NCBI GenBank assembly: GCA_902826515.1
Contig: CADEFD010000037.1
Coordinates: 1 to 40,816 of the forward strand
Reading direction: 5' to 3'
Length of the DNA: 40,816 bases
From: an uncultured Acidobacteriota bacterium
GTDB lineage: Bacteria; Acidobacteriota; Vicinamibacteria; Vicinamibacterales; UBA2999
Below, one piece after another: positions 1 through 8,508 of this stretch. The first letter of the stretch is position 1. Each line of letters starts with the position of its first letter. The notes under the pieces were generated by a model that had not been told where the DNA came from, searched no databases, and saw nothing but the letters and a program-made list of their open reading frames with translations. Both the position numbers and the translations under genes were made by a program.

Positions 1-1747
<1,747 letters not shown>

Positions 1748-1754
1748 GCGGCGG

Positions 1755-1760
1755 AGTGTA
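1755..1760 (-). promoter_or_regulatory. -10-like hexamer TACACT upstream of the esterase gene
   Basis: On the minus strand TACACT is followed by CCGCCGC and then the ATG at 1747. A -10 box this close puts the transcription start at or next to the start codon. The same layout recurs before several other genes here. No convincing -35 was found. Confidence 0.4.
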
Positions 1761-1786
1761 CCATCCGGGCCGTGGTCGATTCCGTG

Positions 1787-1844
1787 GCCACACCTGTGGT
1801 CTGTCAGACACACTGTGGCTGGAATACCTCAGGTGAAAATCACC
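1787..1844. promoter_or_regulatory. Cluster of inverted repeats between divergent genes (possible operators)
   Basis: GCCACA at 1787-1792 is matched by TGTGGC at 1814-1819. Inside them GTCTG-T-CAGAC occupies 1799-1809. A separate perfect inverted repeat GGTGA-AAA-TCACC lies at 1832-1844. They sit in the 238-bp gap between the divergent esterase and FN3-protein genes, where operators would be expected. No regulator gene is adjacent. Confidence 0.35.
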
Positions 1845-1985
1845 ACGGACACCTCGCGCGGCGCCCCTGCGTCCGCCAAGAGGTTGGCTCGATTCGGATT
1901 GCGGGTGCAGCACGAGCGGGCACACCCGGGTACCGCGTTTGCATGCCGTGTGAGTGCGTCTTCGCCCCCTCCGAGGAGTTGTCGC

Positions 1986-3245
1986 TTGAACATCCCGCCG
2001 AAAGTAGCTCGCTTCGCGCCGCCGATGATCGTCGCGGCCGCCCTCGCCCTCGCCGCCCCAATGTCCGTCGTTGCGCAAGATCTGCTGGCCGCCGACGACC
2101 GCATCGTCGGTGCCATCGGCGGTTTCGGCGCCGACCTGGGGCCTGCGCCTGCGGAGGTGGGTCGGCCGCTCGCCGGCGGCGGGCGTTTCAGCGTGACCGA
2201 GTCTGCGATCACCGACCTGCGTACCGGGCAGGTACGTCTTGTCGAGCCCGGGCAGGTCATCGGCGTCGACCCGGTACGGCCGCGCGTCTTTGTACGCTAC
2301 CCAGGTGCCACCGTTGCCACGATTGCCGAGTTCGACGCCGTGACCGGCGCGAGCCGCGCGCTCGTGACCATCGATGCCACGAGGGTGCCGAGTCCGGGCG
2401 CTTTGCGCTACGCGGAGGGTGTCGATCGTTTGTATCTCGACGTCTCGAGCGAGCTCTTCGCCCGCTCGACAACGTCGATCGTGCGGGATGTCCGAGTGTT
2501 CGACGGCACGACGGGAGCGGCACTGCCCGGAGACTTCTCGTTCACCGCGCCGCCGGCCACCTGGTCGGAGCCGGCCGGATCAGGCGCGTGGCTCGTCACA
2601 CCCGAGGGAGACTACGCGTACGCGGCCGAGACGGGAGGGCTCGTCATCATCGAACTGGCCACCGGTACACGCCGGACCCTGCGTGAACCCGTGACGGCGC
2701 TGCGGTGGGATGCTCTGAACGAACGCGTGTTTGCCAACGTGGGCGCCAGTCTCTTCGTGCTGAACCGCCGTGGCGACGTGCTCGGTTCAGCGGCGATGGG
2801 CGACTGCCACGCGTCGGTCGTCAGTCCGCACACCGGCCGCCTGTATGTCCGTCGGCGAACGCCTCTCTCACGGGAGTTCACCCTCGACGACCTGCGCGTC
2901 TTCGACAGTCGCACCTACCAGCTGATCGATCGCGCCTTTCTCCCGTCGCGGCCCGTGCAGTGCTCGGTGGCGCTCGTGACCGCCCCTGGTCCCCCCCGCG
3001 CCTTTGCGGCGACCGTCGATCGCAACACCGTGTCGCTATCCTGGCAGAACGTCGGTGCCGCCTCGCACTTCGTGCTCGATGTCGGGCTGGCGCCGGGACG
3101 CACCGATCTCTCCATTCCGCTCGGCGTTGAACCCCACGCCTCTTTCAGCGGGGTGCCGCCGGGCCGCTACTATCTGCGCCTGCGCGGCGGGAACGAGTTC
3201 GGCGGTGGACGCGCCTCCGACGAACTGCGTCTGGTCGTCCCGTAG
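1986..3245 (+). CDS. Secreted beta-propeller-like protein with C-terminal fibronectin type III domain
   Basis: The frame is open upstream, but the best start is TTG at 1986, preceded by GAGGAG at 1973-1978 with 7-nt spacing. It gives a signal peptide with a basic n-region (KVAR), a hydrophobic core (IVAAALALAA) and a VVAQ cleavage region. An ATG at 2025 would remove the basic n-region. The mature part (about 390 aa) has repeated beta-strand units of the YVTN/WD kind, such as VRVFDGTTGAALPG and LRVFDSRTYQLIDR. A C-terminal FN3-like domain of about 85 residues ends exactly at LRLVVP. Function is unknown; a secreted or surface binding role is plausible. A paralogue with the same order of domains lies at 20837-22171. 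Confidence 0.8.
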   Translation: MNIPPKVARFAPPMIVAAALALAAPMSVVAQDLLAADDRIVGAIGGFGADLGPAPAEVGRPLAGGGRFSVTESAITDLRTGQVRLVEPGQVIGVDPVRPRVFVRYPGATVATIAEFDAVTGASRALVTIDATRVPSPGALRYAEGVDRLYLDVSSELFARSTTSIVRDVRVFDGTTGAALPGDFSFTAPPATWSEPAGSGAWLVTPEGDYAYAAETGGLVIIELATGTRRTLREPVTALRWDALNERVFANVGASLFVLNRRGDVLGSAAMGDCHASVVSPHTGRLYVRRRTPLSREFTLDDLRVFDSRTYQLIDRAFLPSRPVQCSVALVTAPGPPRAFAATVDRNTVSLSWQNVGAASHFVLDVGLAPGRTDLSIPLGVEPHASFSGVPPGRYYLRLRGGNEFGGGRASDELRLVVP

Positions 3246-3270
3246 CTCGTCCCAGCGTGCGACGCGGGCG

Positions 3271-3276
3271 TAGACT
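3271..3276 (+). promoter_or_regulatory. -10-like hexamer TAGACT upstream of the DUF2785 gene
   Basis: TAGACT followed by CTCCGC leads straight into the ATG at 3283, a 6-nt gap. It matches TATAAT at four of six positions. With no ribosome-binding site in between, it fits a leaderless start. Confidence 0.4.
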
Positions 3277-3282
3277 CTCCGC

Positions 3283-4191
3283 ATGATGCGGTCCCGGCTT
3301 GCAGTGTCGCTCGTGCTGGCGCTTGCGTGTGCCACCTCGGCCAGCGCGCAGACCCGCACGCGCGAGCAGTGGGTAGCGATGGCGCGCGGTGGATTCGCCG
3401 TCCCGGCAGGCGAGACGCCGTACGGCCTGCTCGTCGAGATGAACGCGCTGCTCGGGTCACGCGACCCGGTGCTGCGTGACGAGGTCGCGTACTCGGCAGC
3501 CGCGGCGTGGATTCTGAGAAAGCACCTCGTCCGTCCGGACGACCTGCGGCGTCTGCTCTCGTTGTGGTCTGCGAATCTCGACGACGGGCTCGGGAGGTCG
3601 GGCGACGACCGCGTGCTCAAACGCTCGTTCTCGGCACTGTGTCTCTCGCTCGTCGCCGCCAATGACGTGGCGACGCGGTTCCTGACGGCGGATGAGGTCG
3701 AGGCGTTCACGGCGAAACTGCTCGACTACTTCGCCCGTGAGCGCGACACGCGCGGCTTCGTGCCAAGGCGCGGCTGGATCCACAGCGTGGCGCACACGGC
3801 GGACGCCCTCAAGTTCCTCGCTCGTGGTCCGCGCTGGACGCCGTCACAGTCTGCGCGCCTGCTCGATGCGTTCGCGCAGAAGCTGGACGCCGTAGACACG
3901 GTGTTCGTGTGGGGCGAGCCCGAGCGGCTCGGCGCCGCGCTGCACGCCGCGGTCCGCCGCGCCGATGCCGACCCTGCCGCGTTCGAGGCGTGGACGACGC
4001 GCTGGGTGGAACGCCACACCGCGCTCTGGGCCGGCGGGCCCGCCGTCGACCCGGCCCGTTTTGCCGTAGTCGAGAACGCCAAGCAGACGCTGCGGGCGCT
4101 GGCGGCGCTGCTGGCGATGGAAGCCGCGCCCACGCCGACGGGTGAGGCCGCTCGTCGCGCCGCGCTCGCCGCCCTCGCGCGCATGCGCTGA
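3283..4191 (+). CDS. Secreted DUF2785-family protein
   Basis: The protein has 302 aa with a signal peptide (MMRSRLAVSLVLALACATSASAQ). The mature part is almost wholly alpha-helical. It carries the segment RGFVPRRGWIHSVAH followed by TADAL, which resembles the DUF2785 signature (D-RG-V-GKGW-H-xAH). A further DDRVLKRSFSAL segment also fits that family. The biochemical role of DUF2785 is unknown to me; the His-rich helical core could bind metal, but that is speculation. The start at 3283 is the first Met of the frame and is placed directly behind a -10-like box. ATG 3286 is an equally possible start. Confidence 0.7.
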   Translation: MMRSRLAVSLVLALACATSASAQTRTREQWVAMARGGFAVPAGETPYGLLVEMNALLGSRDPVLRDEVAYSAAAAWILRKHLVRPDDLRRLLSLWSANLDDGLGRSGDDRVLKRSFSALCLSLVAANDVATRFLTADEVEAFTAKLLDYFARERDTRGFVPRRGWIHSVAHTADALKFLARGPRWTPSQSARLLDAFAQKLDAVDTVFVWGEPERLGAALHAAVRRADADPAAFEAWTTRWVERHTALWAGGPAVDPARFAVVENAKQTLRALAALLAMEAAPTPTGEAARRAALAALARMR

Positions 4192-4220
4192 CAGGTCCGC
4201 CCGGGCGTCGCGCCGGCCTG

Positions 4221-4226
4221 TATAAT
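4221..4226 (+). promoter_or_regulatory. Consensus -10 box TATAAT for the RidA-cupin operon
   Basis: A perfect TATAAT lies 29 nt before the ridA-like ATG. A strong Shine-Dalgarno (GAGGAGG, 4241-4247) stands 8 nt before that ATG. No good -35 hexamer is seen at 17 nt. Unlike several other promoters here it would give a normal leader. Confidence 0.55.
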
Positions 4227-4255
4227 CCGCCGCAATCGAAGAGGAGGCTCGACCC

Positions 4256-4714
4256 ATGCGACTTGTCGGATTTCTCGCACTCGCTGCGCTCGTGCTCGCG
4301 GCGCCGTCGTTCCGCTCCGCTCTGGCGCAGGCGCCGGCGAAGTCGGCCTACAAGGGCGTGGTGACGCCGATCGGCCCGTATTCGCCCGGCGTCGGCGCCG
4401 GCGGCACGGTCTATCTGTCGGGGCAGATCGGGATCGACCCGGCCACCAACCAGATCGTCGAGGGCGGCACGGAGGCCCAGACGAAGCGCGTCATGGAGAA
4501 CCTCGGCGCGGTACTCAAGGAAGCCGGCCTCGGCTACGCCAACGTCGTGAAGACCACGATCTACATGGTGGACCTGGCGGAGTTCACGAAGGTGAACGAG
4601 ATCTACGGCGGTTACTTCCCGGCCGGCGGCGTGCCCCCGGCCCGCTCGACCGTGCAGGTGGCGGCGCTGCCGCGCGGCGCGCGGATCGAAATCGACTTCG
4701 TGGCCGTGCGATAG
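4256..4714 (+). CDS. Exported RidA (YjgF/YER057c/UK114) family protein
   Basis: The 152-aa protein has a clear signal peptide (LVGFLALAALVLAAPSFRSALAQ) followed by a complete RidA domain of about 125 residues. Family features include PIGPYSPGV, VYLSGQIGIDP and PARSTVQV; the Arg in the last is the residue that binds the substrate carboxylate in RidA deaminases. Cytosolic RidA hydrolyses reactive enamine/imine intermediates such as 2-aminoacrylate. An exported version implies a different substrate or a role in the cell envelope, which is inference. It has its own TATAAT promoter and strong ribosome-binding site. The next gene (exported cupin) starts 6 nt after the stop, so the two form an operon. 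Confidence 0.9.
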   Translation: MRLVGFLALAALVLAAPSFRSALAQAPAKSAYKGVVTPIGPYSPGVGAGGTVYLSGQIGIDPATNQIVEGGTEAQTKRVMENLGAVLKEAGLGYANVVKTTIYMVDLAEFTKVNEIYGGYFPAGGVPPARSTVQVAALPRGARIEIDFVAVR

Positions 4715-4720
4715 GAGCGA

Positions 4721-5101
4721 ATGATGCGAATCCTGAAGACGATGGGTGTGCTGGTTGTGGGCGGCGTGCTCGGCGTGGCCGCGACGCTCGCCGCGCAGAC
4801 GGCGCAGAGCGGCACGCGCCGCGAGCCGCAGTTCGAGAACGAACACGTGCGCGCGTGGAAGAGCATCATCATGCCGAAGCAGCCGCTGACGATGCATCGC
4901 CACGAACATCCCCGCGCGCTCATCGCGATCAAGGGCGGCACGGTGGACATCGTGCAGAAGAGCGGCGAGTCGCAGAAGGTGGTCTGGGAATCCGGCAAGG
5001 CCTACTGGCTCACCGAAGACAAGCCCGGCACGACCCACGCCGACGTCAACAACGGCACCGAGCCGATTGAAGTGATCGTCGTCGAGCTGCAGAAGCACTG
5101 A
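4721..5101 (+). CDS. Exported small cupin-domain protein
   Basis: The 126-aa protein begins with a signal peptide or N-terminal anchor (LKTMGVLVVGGVLGVAATLAAQ). A single cupin barrel follows. The first cupin motif appears as PLTMHRHEHPRALIAIKGG (His-x-His with a following His), and the second as KPGTTHADVNNGTEP. The His residues suggest metal binding. Two ATGs in tandem (4721 and 4724) are possible; GGAG at 4714-4717 has better spacing to 4724. It follows the exported RidA gene by 6 nt and is probably co-transcribed, so the two may act on the same small molecule. The substrate is unknown. Confidence 0.85.
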   Translation: MMRILKTMGVLVVGGVLGVAATLAAQTAQSGTRREPQFENEHVRAWKSIIMPKQPLTMHRHEHPRALIAIKGGTVDIVQKSGESQKVVWESGKAYWLTEDKPGTTHADVNNGTEPIEVIVVELQKH

Positions 5102-5135
5102 GTCCGCCGCCCAGGCCGCGCCTTGCCCGACCGGC

Positions 5136-6827
5136 TCAGTCGAGGCGGACGCGGGCGGCCCAGCGGGCGTGGGCGGCCGGCGTCGTGCAGAACGACACGC
5201 CGCCGATGGCGCCGCACGTCACGCGGCCCTCGCCCATGCGCGTCAGCACGCCGGCAGCGTCTGGCGTGACCACGTACAGCGTGTCGTCGCGCAGGCGCAC
5301 GGCGTCGATGTCGGCATCGAGCGCGCGGCAATAACCCTCGCGCGCGCGTTCGTCGCGCCGCGCCACGACGCCGGCATTGATCGTCAGTCCGTGCCGCGCA
5401 GTGAGGGCGATGGCGCCTTCGTAGGGCAGCGGCGATGCGCCGCACTGCGGCGGCGGCACGAGCGCCAGGTGCGTGTAGGCGGGCACCACCTCGTGCCAGC
5501 GCGCGTCGGCGAACGGATCGGTCCACGCATGGAACGCCGGGTCATGTGCCACCTGCCGGCGGAACGTGTGCGCGCCGCGCAGATCCACGAGCTGCAGCAC
5601 GACCGCCACGGCGAGGACGGCCACACCCGTCTGGCCGCGGCCACGCCGCGCCACCGTCACGATCGCACTCGTGAGCATCAGGTAGACGAGCGGCCACACG
5701 AAACGTCCCGACGATCGGAAGAGGGCGAGCGGCGCCGTCCACGGCCCGTCGAGGTTCAGGATGGTGCGGCTGCCCAGCGTGACCACCGGGCTCACGGCGA
5801 TGGCGGTCATCACGAGACACGCGGCGATGAGCCACGGCGACCAGAGGCGCGGCGCGGAGGCCCGGGCCTCGGTCCCGCGTCCGCGCGCGACGAGCACGAG
5901 GGCGATCGCCAGCACCAGCAGGATGCCGAGCCCGAGGTAGTGGAATCCTTCGTACGCCTGACCGTCGACCGCGATTGGCAGCGAAGGCAGGAACGTGGAC
6001 CAGTCACCCGGCGAGACGAGCGCCAGCAGGTTCATCGAGTAGTAGCCGAGACCGCCGGCGGTGAGGGAACTGCCGCCGCTCAACAGGAACAGTCCCGAGA
6101 TCCACCAGCCGGTCACCGTGGCGGCGAGTGCGGCGCCCAGTGCGGCGAAACGCCGTGGCAACGGCGCCTGGTCGGGTGTCACCGCCGTGGCGCCGAGCAC
6201 CGCGAGCACCATCGCCGCCAGATACGGCTGCACCATCCCGGCCGTGAGTCCGAGCACCGCCCAGGCGGCGGGCCGGAACCGCGCCGCGGGTGCGCGCGTG
6301 GCGAGGAGCAGCGCCCACAGGATCAGCCAGTGGGCGCAGAGGGCCGCGTGCCCCACGCGGACGAGGAGCGTCGGCAGCAGCACGAAGAGCGCCGCGCCGA
6401 GCACCTGCGCGGGCAGCGCGTCCACCCGGCGGGCGATGAGCCGCGCGCCGAGGGCGCCCTGGAGGGCGAAGCTCGCGAGCAGGAACGGGCCGAGGTACTG
6501 GAACGGCGTGGGGAGCCACGCCGCCAGCGGTTTGAGCGCGTAGCCGACGAGCGGAATCGAATCCGTGAGGCCGATGGACGTGCCGAGCGGCGCGTAGTAG
6601 CCATGCACCGCGCCGGGCGGCCAGTGCCACGGCTCGTGACGGAAGTAGTGCCAGCCGAAGTAGTGCGGCACCCAGTCGCCCTTCATGAGCCAGTCGATCG
6701 ACGTCGGATCGAGCACGCGCGTGCCGGCGATCCAGGCGAAGAACGCGGCGCCGATCGCGGCGCCAGCGAGCGGGCCCCACGGGCCGCGAGCGTCTCGTGC
6801 GCCGTCGATCGTCACGGCCGTCAGCAT
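5136..6827 (-). CDS. DUF6311-family polytopic membrane protein (GT-C-like)
   Basis: The 563-aa protein has many hydrophobic segments (roughly ten or more) and a soluble C-terminal domain of about 130 residues. The N-terminal periplasmic-type segment GDWVPHYFGWHYFRHEPWHW, then LTDSIPLVGYALKPL and FQYLGPFLLASF, match the DUF6311 pattern I know from membrane proteins resembling GT-C glycosyltransferases. The frame is open upstream to 7124, but that part is the antisense of the neighbouring gene. The ATG at 6827 precedes the first credible residues. It is divergent from the sigma-like gene at 6883 and ends 34 nt from the convergent cupin gene. A role in surface polysaccharide assembly is a family-level guess. 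Confidence 0.75.
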   Translation of the reverse strand: MLTAVTIDGARDARGPWGPLAGAAIGAAFFAWIAGTRVLDPTSIDWLMKGDWVPHYFGWHYFRHEPWHWPPGAVHGYYAPLGTSIGLTDSIPLVGYALKPLAAWLPTPFQYLGPFLLASFALQGALGARLIARRVDALPAQVLGAALFVLLPTLLVRVGHAALCAHWLILWALLLATRAPAARFRPAAWAVLGLTAGMVQPYLAAMVLAVLGATAVTPDQAPLPRRFAALGAALAATVTGWWISGLFLLSGGSSLTAGGLGYYSMNLLALVSPGDWSTFLPSLPIAVDGQAYEGFHYLGLGILLVLAIALVLVARGRGTEARASAPRLWSPWLIAACLVMTAIAVSPVVTLGSRTILNLDGPWTAPLALFRSSGRFVWPLVYLMLTSAIVTVARRGRGQTGVAVLAVAVVLQLVDLRGAHTFRRQVAHDPAFHAWTDPFADARWHEVVPAYTHLALVPPPQCGASPLPYEGAIALTARHGLTINAGVVARRDERAREGYCRALDADIDAVRLRDDTLYVVTPDAAGVLTRMGEGRVTCGAIGGVSFCTTPAAHARWAARVRLD

Positions 6828-6868
6828 ATCAGCCGACGCTTCGCGCCAGCAGCGTGCCGCGCGCGTGA

Positions 6869-6874
6869 TAGATT
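6869..6874 (+). promoter_or_regulatory. -10-like hexamer TAGATT upstream of the sigma-like gene
   Basis: TAGATT lies 8 nt before the GTG at 6883. No Shine-Dalgarno separates them, so this again resembles a leaderless start. Confidence 0.35.
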
Positions 6875-6882
6875 CAAACGCC

Positions 6883-7920
6883 GTGGCCGTTGACGCACTG
6901 CAGCAGGAGTGGGACCCGCGCCTCAAGGCGCTCATCGGCGATGCGAGTCCGCGCGCCAGCGAACGCCTGGCGGCGCTCGCGCTGCGCGCGATCGATCCCG
7001 CCGTGCGCCACGCCACCACGACACAACTCGCGCACCTGACCGCCGCCGATCGCGCCGATGTGGCGACGATGTGCCGCGATCGCCTCACCGCGCTCCTGCG
7101 CGCCGTGCAGAAGGGCGAGCGCACGGTGCCGGTGGCCGACCTCGAAGACTTCGCGCGGGCCTCGGCCGAGGCGATGTGCCGCGACTACCTGCGCCGCACA
7201 CGGCCGGCGCTGGCAAAACTCGCCAACCGCGTGCGCCTCATCGCCACCCGCGGCGTCGGCATCGTCGGCTGGACCACGCCAAAAGGGCAGCCGGTGCTGG
7301 GCCTGCCGGCGTGGACGGATCAGCTGCCGCTCGAGGCGCCCTTCCCGTGGCACGGCCGCGTGAAAGACTGGTGGGGCAAGGGCCATGCGGCGGTGGACGG
7401 CCCCGCGCTCACCCCGACCGTCGTGCGCGTGCTCGAGCTGGCCGGTGCGCCGGTGCCCTCGGAAGCGGTGGCGGCGGTCATCTTCGAGGTGACGGGCAGC
7501 GCAGACACGGGGCCGCGCGTCGATGCCAGCCCTGAAGGCGACGAGCCCGAGCTGGCCGTGCTCGATGCCGGCGTGGGCCCCGACCATCTGGCCATCGCGC
7601 GCCGCTACCTGGAACGGGCCTGGAAGGAACTCATCGCCATGCCGCCGCAGATGCGGGCGTCGCTGCTGCTCAGCCTGCGCGACCATCACGGCTCGGCGCT
7701 GCTGCCGGTGTTTCACTGCGCCGGCGTGACGCCGCTCAGGCTCGTGGCCGAGGCGCTCGGCATGAAGGCGGATGAAACGGCCGCCATCTGGGCGCACCTG
7801 CCGTGGGACGACAAGGCCATCGGCCGCCGCCTCGGGCTCACCGGCCTGCAGGTGCTGAACGCCCGTACCGTGGCGCGTTCGCGCCTGCTGAAGCACATGG
7901 CGCTCGGAGACCGGGAATGA
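6883..7920 (+). CDS. Divergent sigma-70-like regulatory protein, coupled to an anti-sigma-like gene
   Basis: The start chosen is GTG at 6883 (product MAVDALQQEWDPRLKALIG), giving 345 aa; the open frame further upstream is antisense to DUF6311. Residues of about 40-125 are helical, with VADLEDFARASAEAMCRDYL and RTRPALAKLANRVRLIATR, reminiscent of sigma region 2. The C-terminal 110 residues (ARRYLERAWKELIAMPPQMR, then IWAHLPWDDKAIGRRLGLTG) read like region 4 with a helix-turn-helix. Similarity is weak and I infer it from pattern, not from a search. The downstream gene overlaps by ATGA and encodes a zinc-motif membrane protein, the usual sigma/anti-sigma arrangement. The two probably control a transcriptional response whose signal is unknown. 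Confidence 0.6.
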   Translation: MAVDALQQEWDPRLKALIGDASPRASERLAALALRAIDPAVRHATTTQLAHLTAADRADVATMCRDRLTALLRAVQKGERTVPVADLEDFARASAEAMCRDYLRRTRPALAKLANRVRLIATRGVGIVGWTTPKGQPVLGLPAWTDQLPLEAPFPWHGRVKDWWGKGHAAVDGPALTPTVVRVLELAGAPVPSEAVAAVIFEVTGSADTGPRVDASPEGDEPELAVLDAGVGPDHLAIARRYLERAWKELIAMPPQMRASLLLSLRDHHGSALLPVFHCAGVTPLRLVAEALGMKADETAAIWAHLPWDDKAIGRRLGLTGLQVLNARTVARSRLLKHMALGDRE

Positions 7921-8501
7921 CCGCCGCCGATCACCTGTCGCTCGAGCAGGTGCGCGCCTACGTGCGCGGCGCGCTCCATCCCTCGACCCTCGTCGCCACC
8001 GACGACCATCTCGAAGCGTGCGCGGCCTGCCGGGCGGCGCTCGCCCGCGAGTCTGATGCCTCGTTCGGCGCCGAGGCCTTCGGCCGGGCGCTGGCGGCGC
8101 CCGAAGCGCGGCCCGAGTCGCCGCACGCGAGCTTCGAGCTGCTGCGCGGCGCCGTGGACGGCACGCTCTCGTCGATCGACCGGCAGTGGGTGGAAGCGCA
8201 CGTGCGGCTGTGCATGATGTGCGCCGAGGAACTGACCGACCTGGAGCGCTTCGCCACCGTGCTGCCGGTGCGTCCGGCGGCGGCAGCACCGAGCGCGTCG
8301 GTGGCGGCCGACGCCGGCACGCCGCCGCCCGTCTCGTCGCACGACGTGCTCAGGCCGGCCCGCCCGCGTCTGCCGCGGCTCGACGAGGGCGACGAACCAC
8401 CGGCGCGTTACGGCGAAACGGCGCCGCCCACGCTGCCGATCTGGATCAAGTTGGCGGCCGGCGCGTCGCTCGTCGCGATCCTGCAGCTCTGGGCCTGCTG
8501 A
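7917..8501 (+). CDS. Anti-sigma-factor-like protein with two HxxxCxxC zinc motifs and a C-terminal membrane anchor
   Basis: The ATG at 7917 overlaps the upstream stop as ATGA, implying translational coupling. The product has 194 aa. An HxxxCxxC motif of the ZAS/zf-HC2 type occurs twice: HLEACAAC (His31, Cys35, Cys38) and HVRLCMMC (His95, Cys99, Cys102). Each lies at the end of a helical segment of similar pattern, so the domain looks duplicated. A Pro/Ala-rich linker follows, then one hydrophobic segment near the C-terminus (IWIKLAAGASLVAILQLWAC). The expected role is to hold the sigma-like partner at the membrane until a signal releases it. It ends 7 nt from the convergent M20 gene. Confidence 0.75.
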   Translation: MTAADHLSLEQVRAYVRGALHPSTLVATDDHLEACAACRAALARESDASFGAEAFGRALAAPEARPESPHASFELLRGAVDGTLSSIDRQWVEAHVRLCMMCAEELTDLERFATVLPVRPAAAAPSASVAADAGTPPPVSSHDVLRPARPRLPRLDEGDEPPARYGETAPPTLPIWIKLAAGASLVAILQLWAC

Positions 8502-8508
8502 GGCGCGC

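Noticed and set aside
1748-1985. A small protein gene in the largest intergenic gap
   Set aside because: Open frames there are merely upstream extensions without start signals; the gap shows only inverted repeats and the ribosome-binding site of the next gene.
5169-6893. Plus-strand ORF of 574 codons opposite the DUF6311 gene
   Set aside because: Its composition (Arg/His/Glu/Gln runs) is typical of antisense to a hydrophobic membrane protein and it has no recognisable motif.
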